Shown here: in pieces, positions 19,697 to 19,805 of the stretch | How positions within the stretch are numbered: the first letter of the stretch is position 1 | Layout: the number at the start of each line of letters is the position of its first letter | Source of the DNA: Nephromyces sp. MM_2019 | Lineage: Eukaryota; Apicomplexa; Aconoidasida; Nephromycida | Assembly: GCA_015657535.1 (NCBI GenBank) | Contig: JADHZB010001209.1 | Span: 1,273 to 21,077, forward strand | Direction of reading: 5' to 3' | Length of the DNA: 19,805 nt | Made by a program: the position numbers and the translations under genes | Notes under the pieces: model-generated | What the model was told of the DNA's origin: nothing | The model's database searches: none | Seen by the model: the letters and a program-made list of their open reading frames with translations, nothing else

Positions 19697-19805
19697 GCGA
19701 GTGTGTGCGTGAGTGTGTGCGCGAGTGTGTGCGTGAGTGTGTGCGCGAGTGTGTGCGCGAGTGTGTGCGCGAGTGTGTGCGCGAGTGTGTGCGCGAGTGT
19801 GTGCG
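19697..19805 (+). repeat. 12-bp minisatellite GCGAGTGTGTGC, at least 9 copies, at an intron donor
   Basis: It starts 18 bases after the donor at 19679 and runs off the end of the window. Copies 2 and 4 read GTGAGTGTGTGC, the rest GCGAGTGTGTGC. The variant contains GTGAGT, a good donor-like hexamer, repeated. Confidence 0.95.

Overview
The window looks like nuclear DNA from an intron-rich unicellular eukaryote (protist or alga). Gene pieces are short exons joined by GT...AG introns, with no bacterial-style operons or ribosome binding sites. The standard genetic code fits. Non-coding sequence is long, AT-leaning and full of GT/CA simple repeats and minisatellites. I cannot fix the lineage; a stramenopile or alveolate is a guess.

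Region 1 (133-4525, + strand): the 3' part of a P5B-type P-type ATPase gene (ATP13A family, putative endolysosomal polyamine or cation pump). Six exons (133-320, 842-1156, 2094-2314, 3167-3263, 3591-3882, 4280-4525) join with matching phases into 452 codons plus TAA. They cover the end of the phosphorylation domain, with the GDGANDC hinge, and membrane helices M5-M10. The 5' part lies upstream of the window.

Region 2 (4526-13842): about 9.3 kb with no gene I can support. The first ~2 kb is T/G-rich like the introns. About 6.5-10.95 kb is more even in composition and holds a degenerate ~72-bp tandem repeat (10231-10607). The rest again leans to T/G on the + strand, up to the next gene.

Region 3 (13843 to past 19678, + strand): the 5' part of a second multi-exon gene. 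Eight exons join in phase into 358 codons: a signal peptide, a cysteine-rich luminal or extracellular region, a membrane helix, a short hydrophilic linker, a second membrane helix and the start of another cysteine-containing loop. I do not recognise it with certainty. The second half loosely resembles the N-terminal membrane region of P5B ATPases, so the locus could be a head-to-tail pair of P5B-like pumps, the second carrying a luminal N-terminal extension. That is inference. The gene runs off the window inside an intron made of a 12-bp GT-rich minisatellite.

The most notable non-coding pattern is that many introns begin with GT-rich runs on the sense strand, and several carry AC-rich islands further 3'. 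These could pair in the pre-mRNA.
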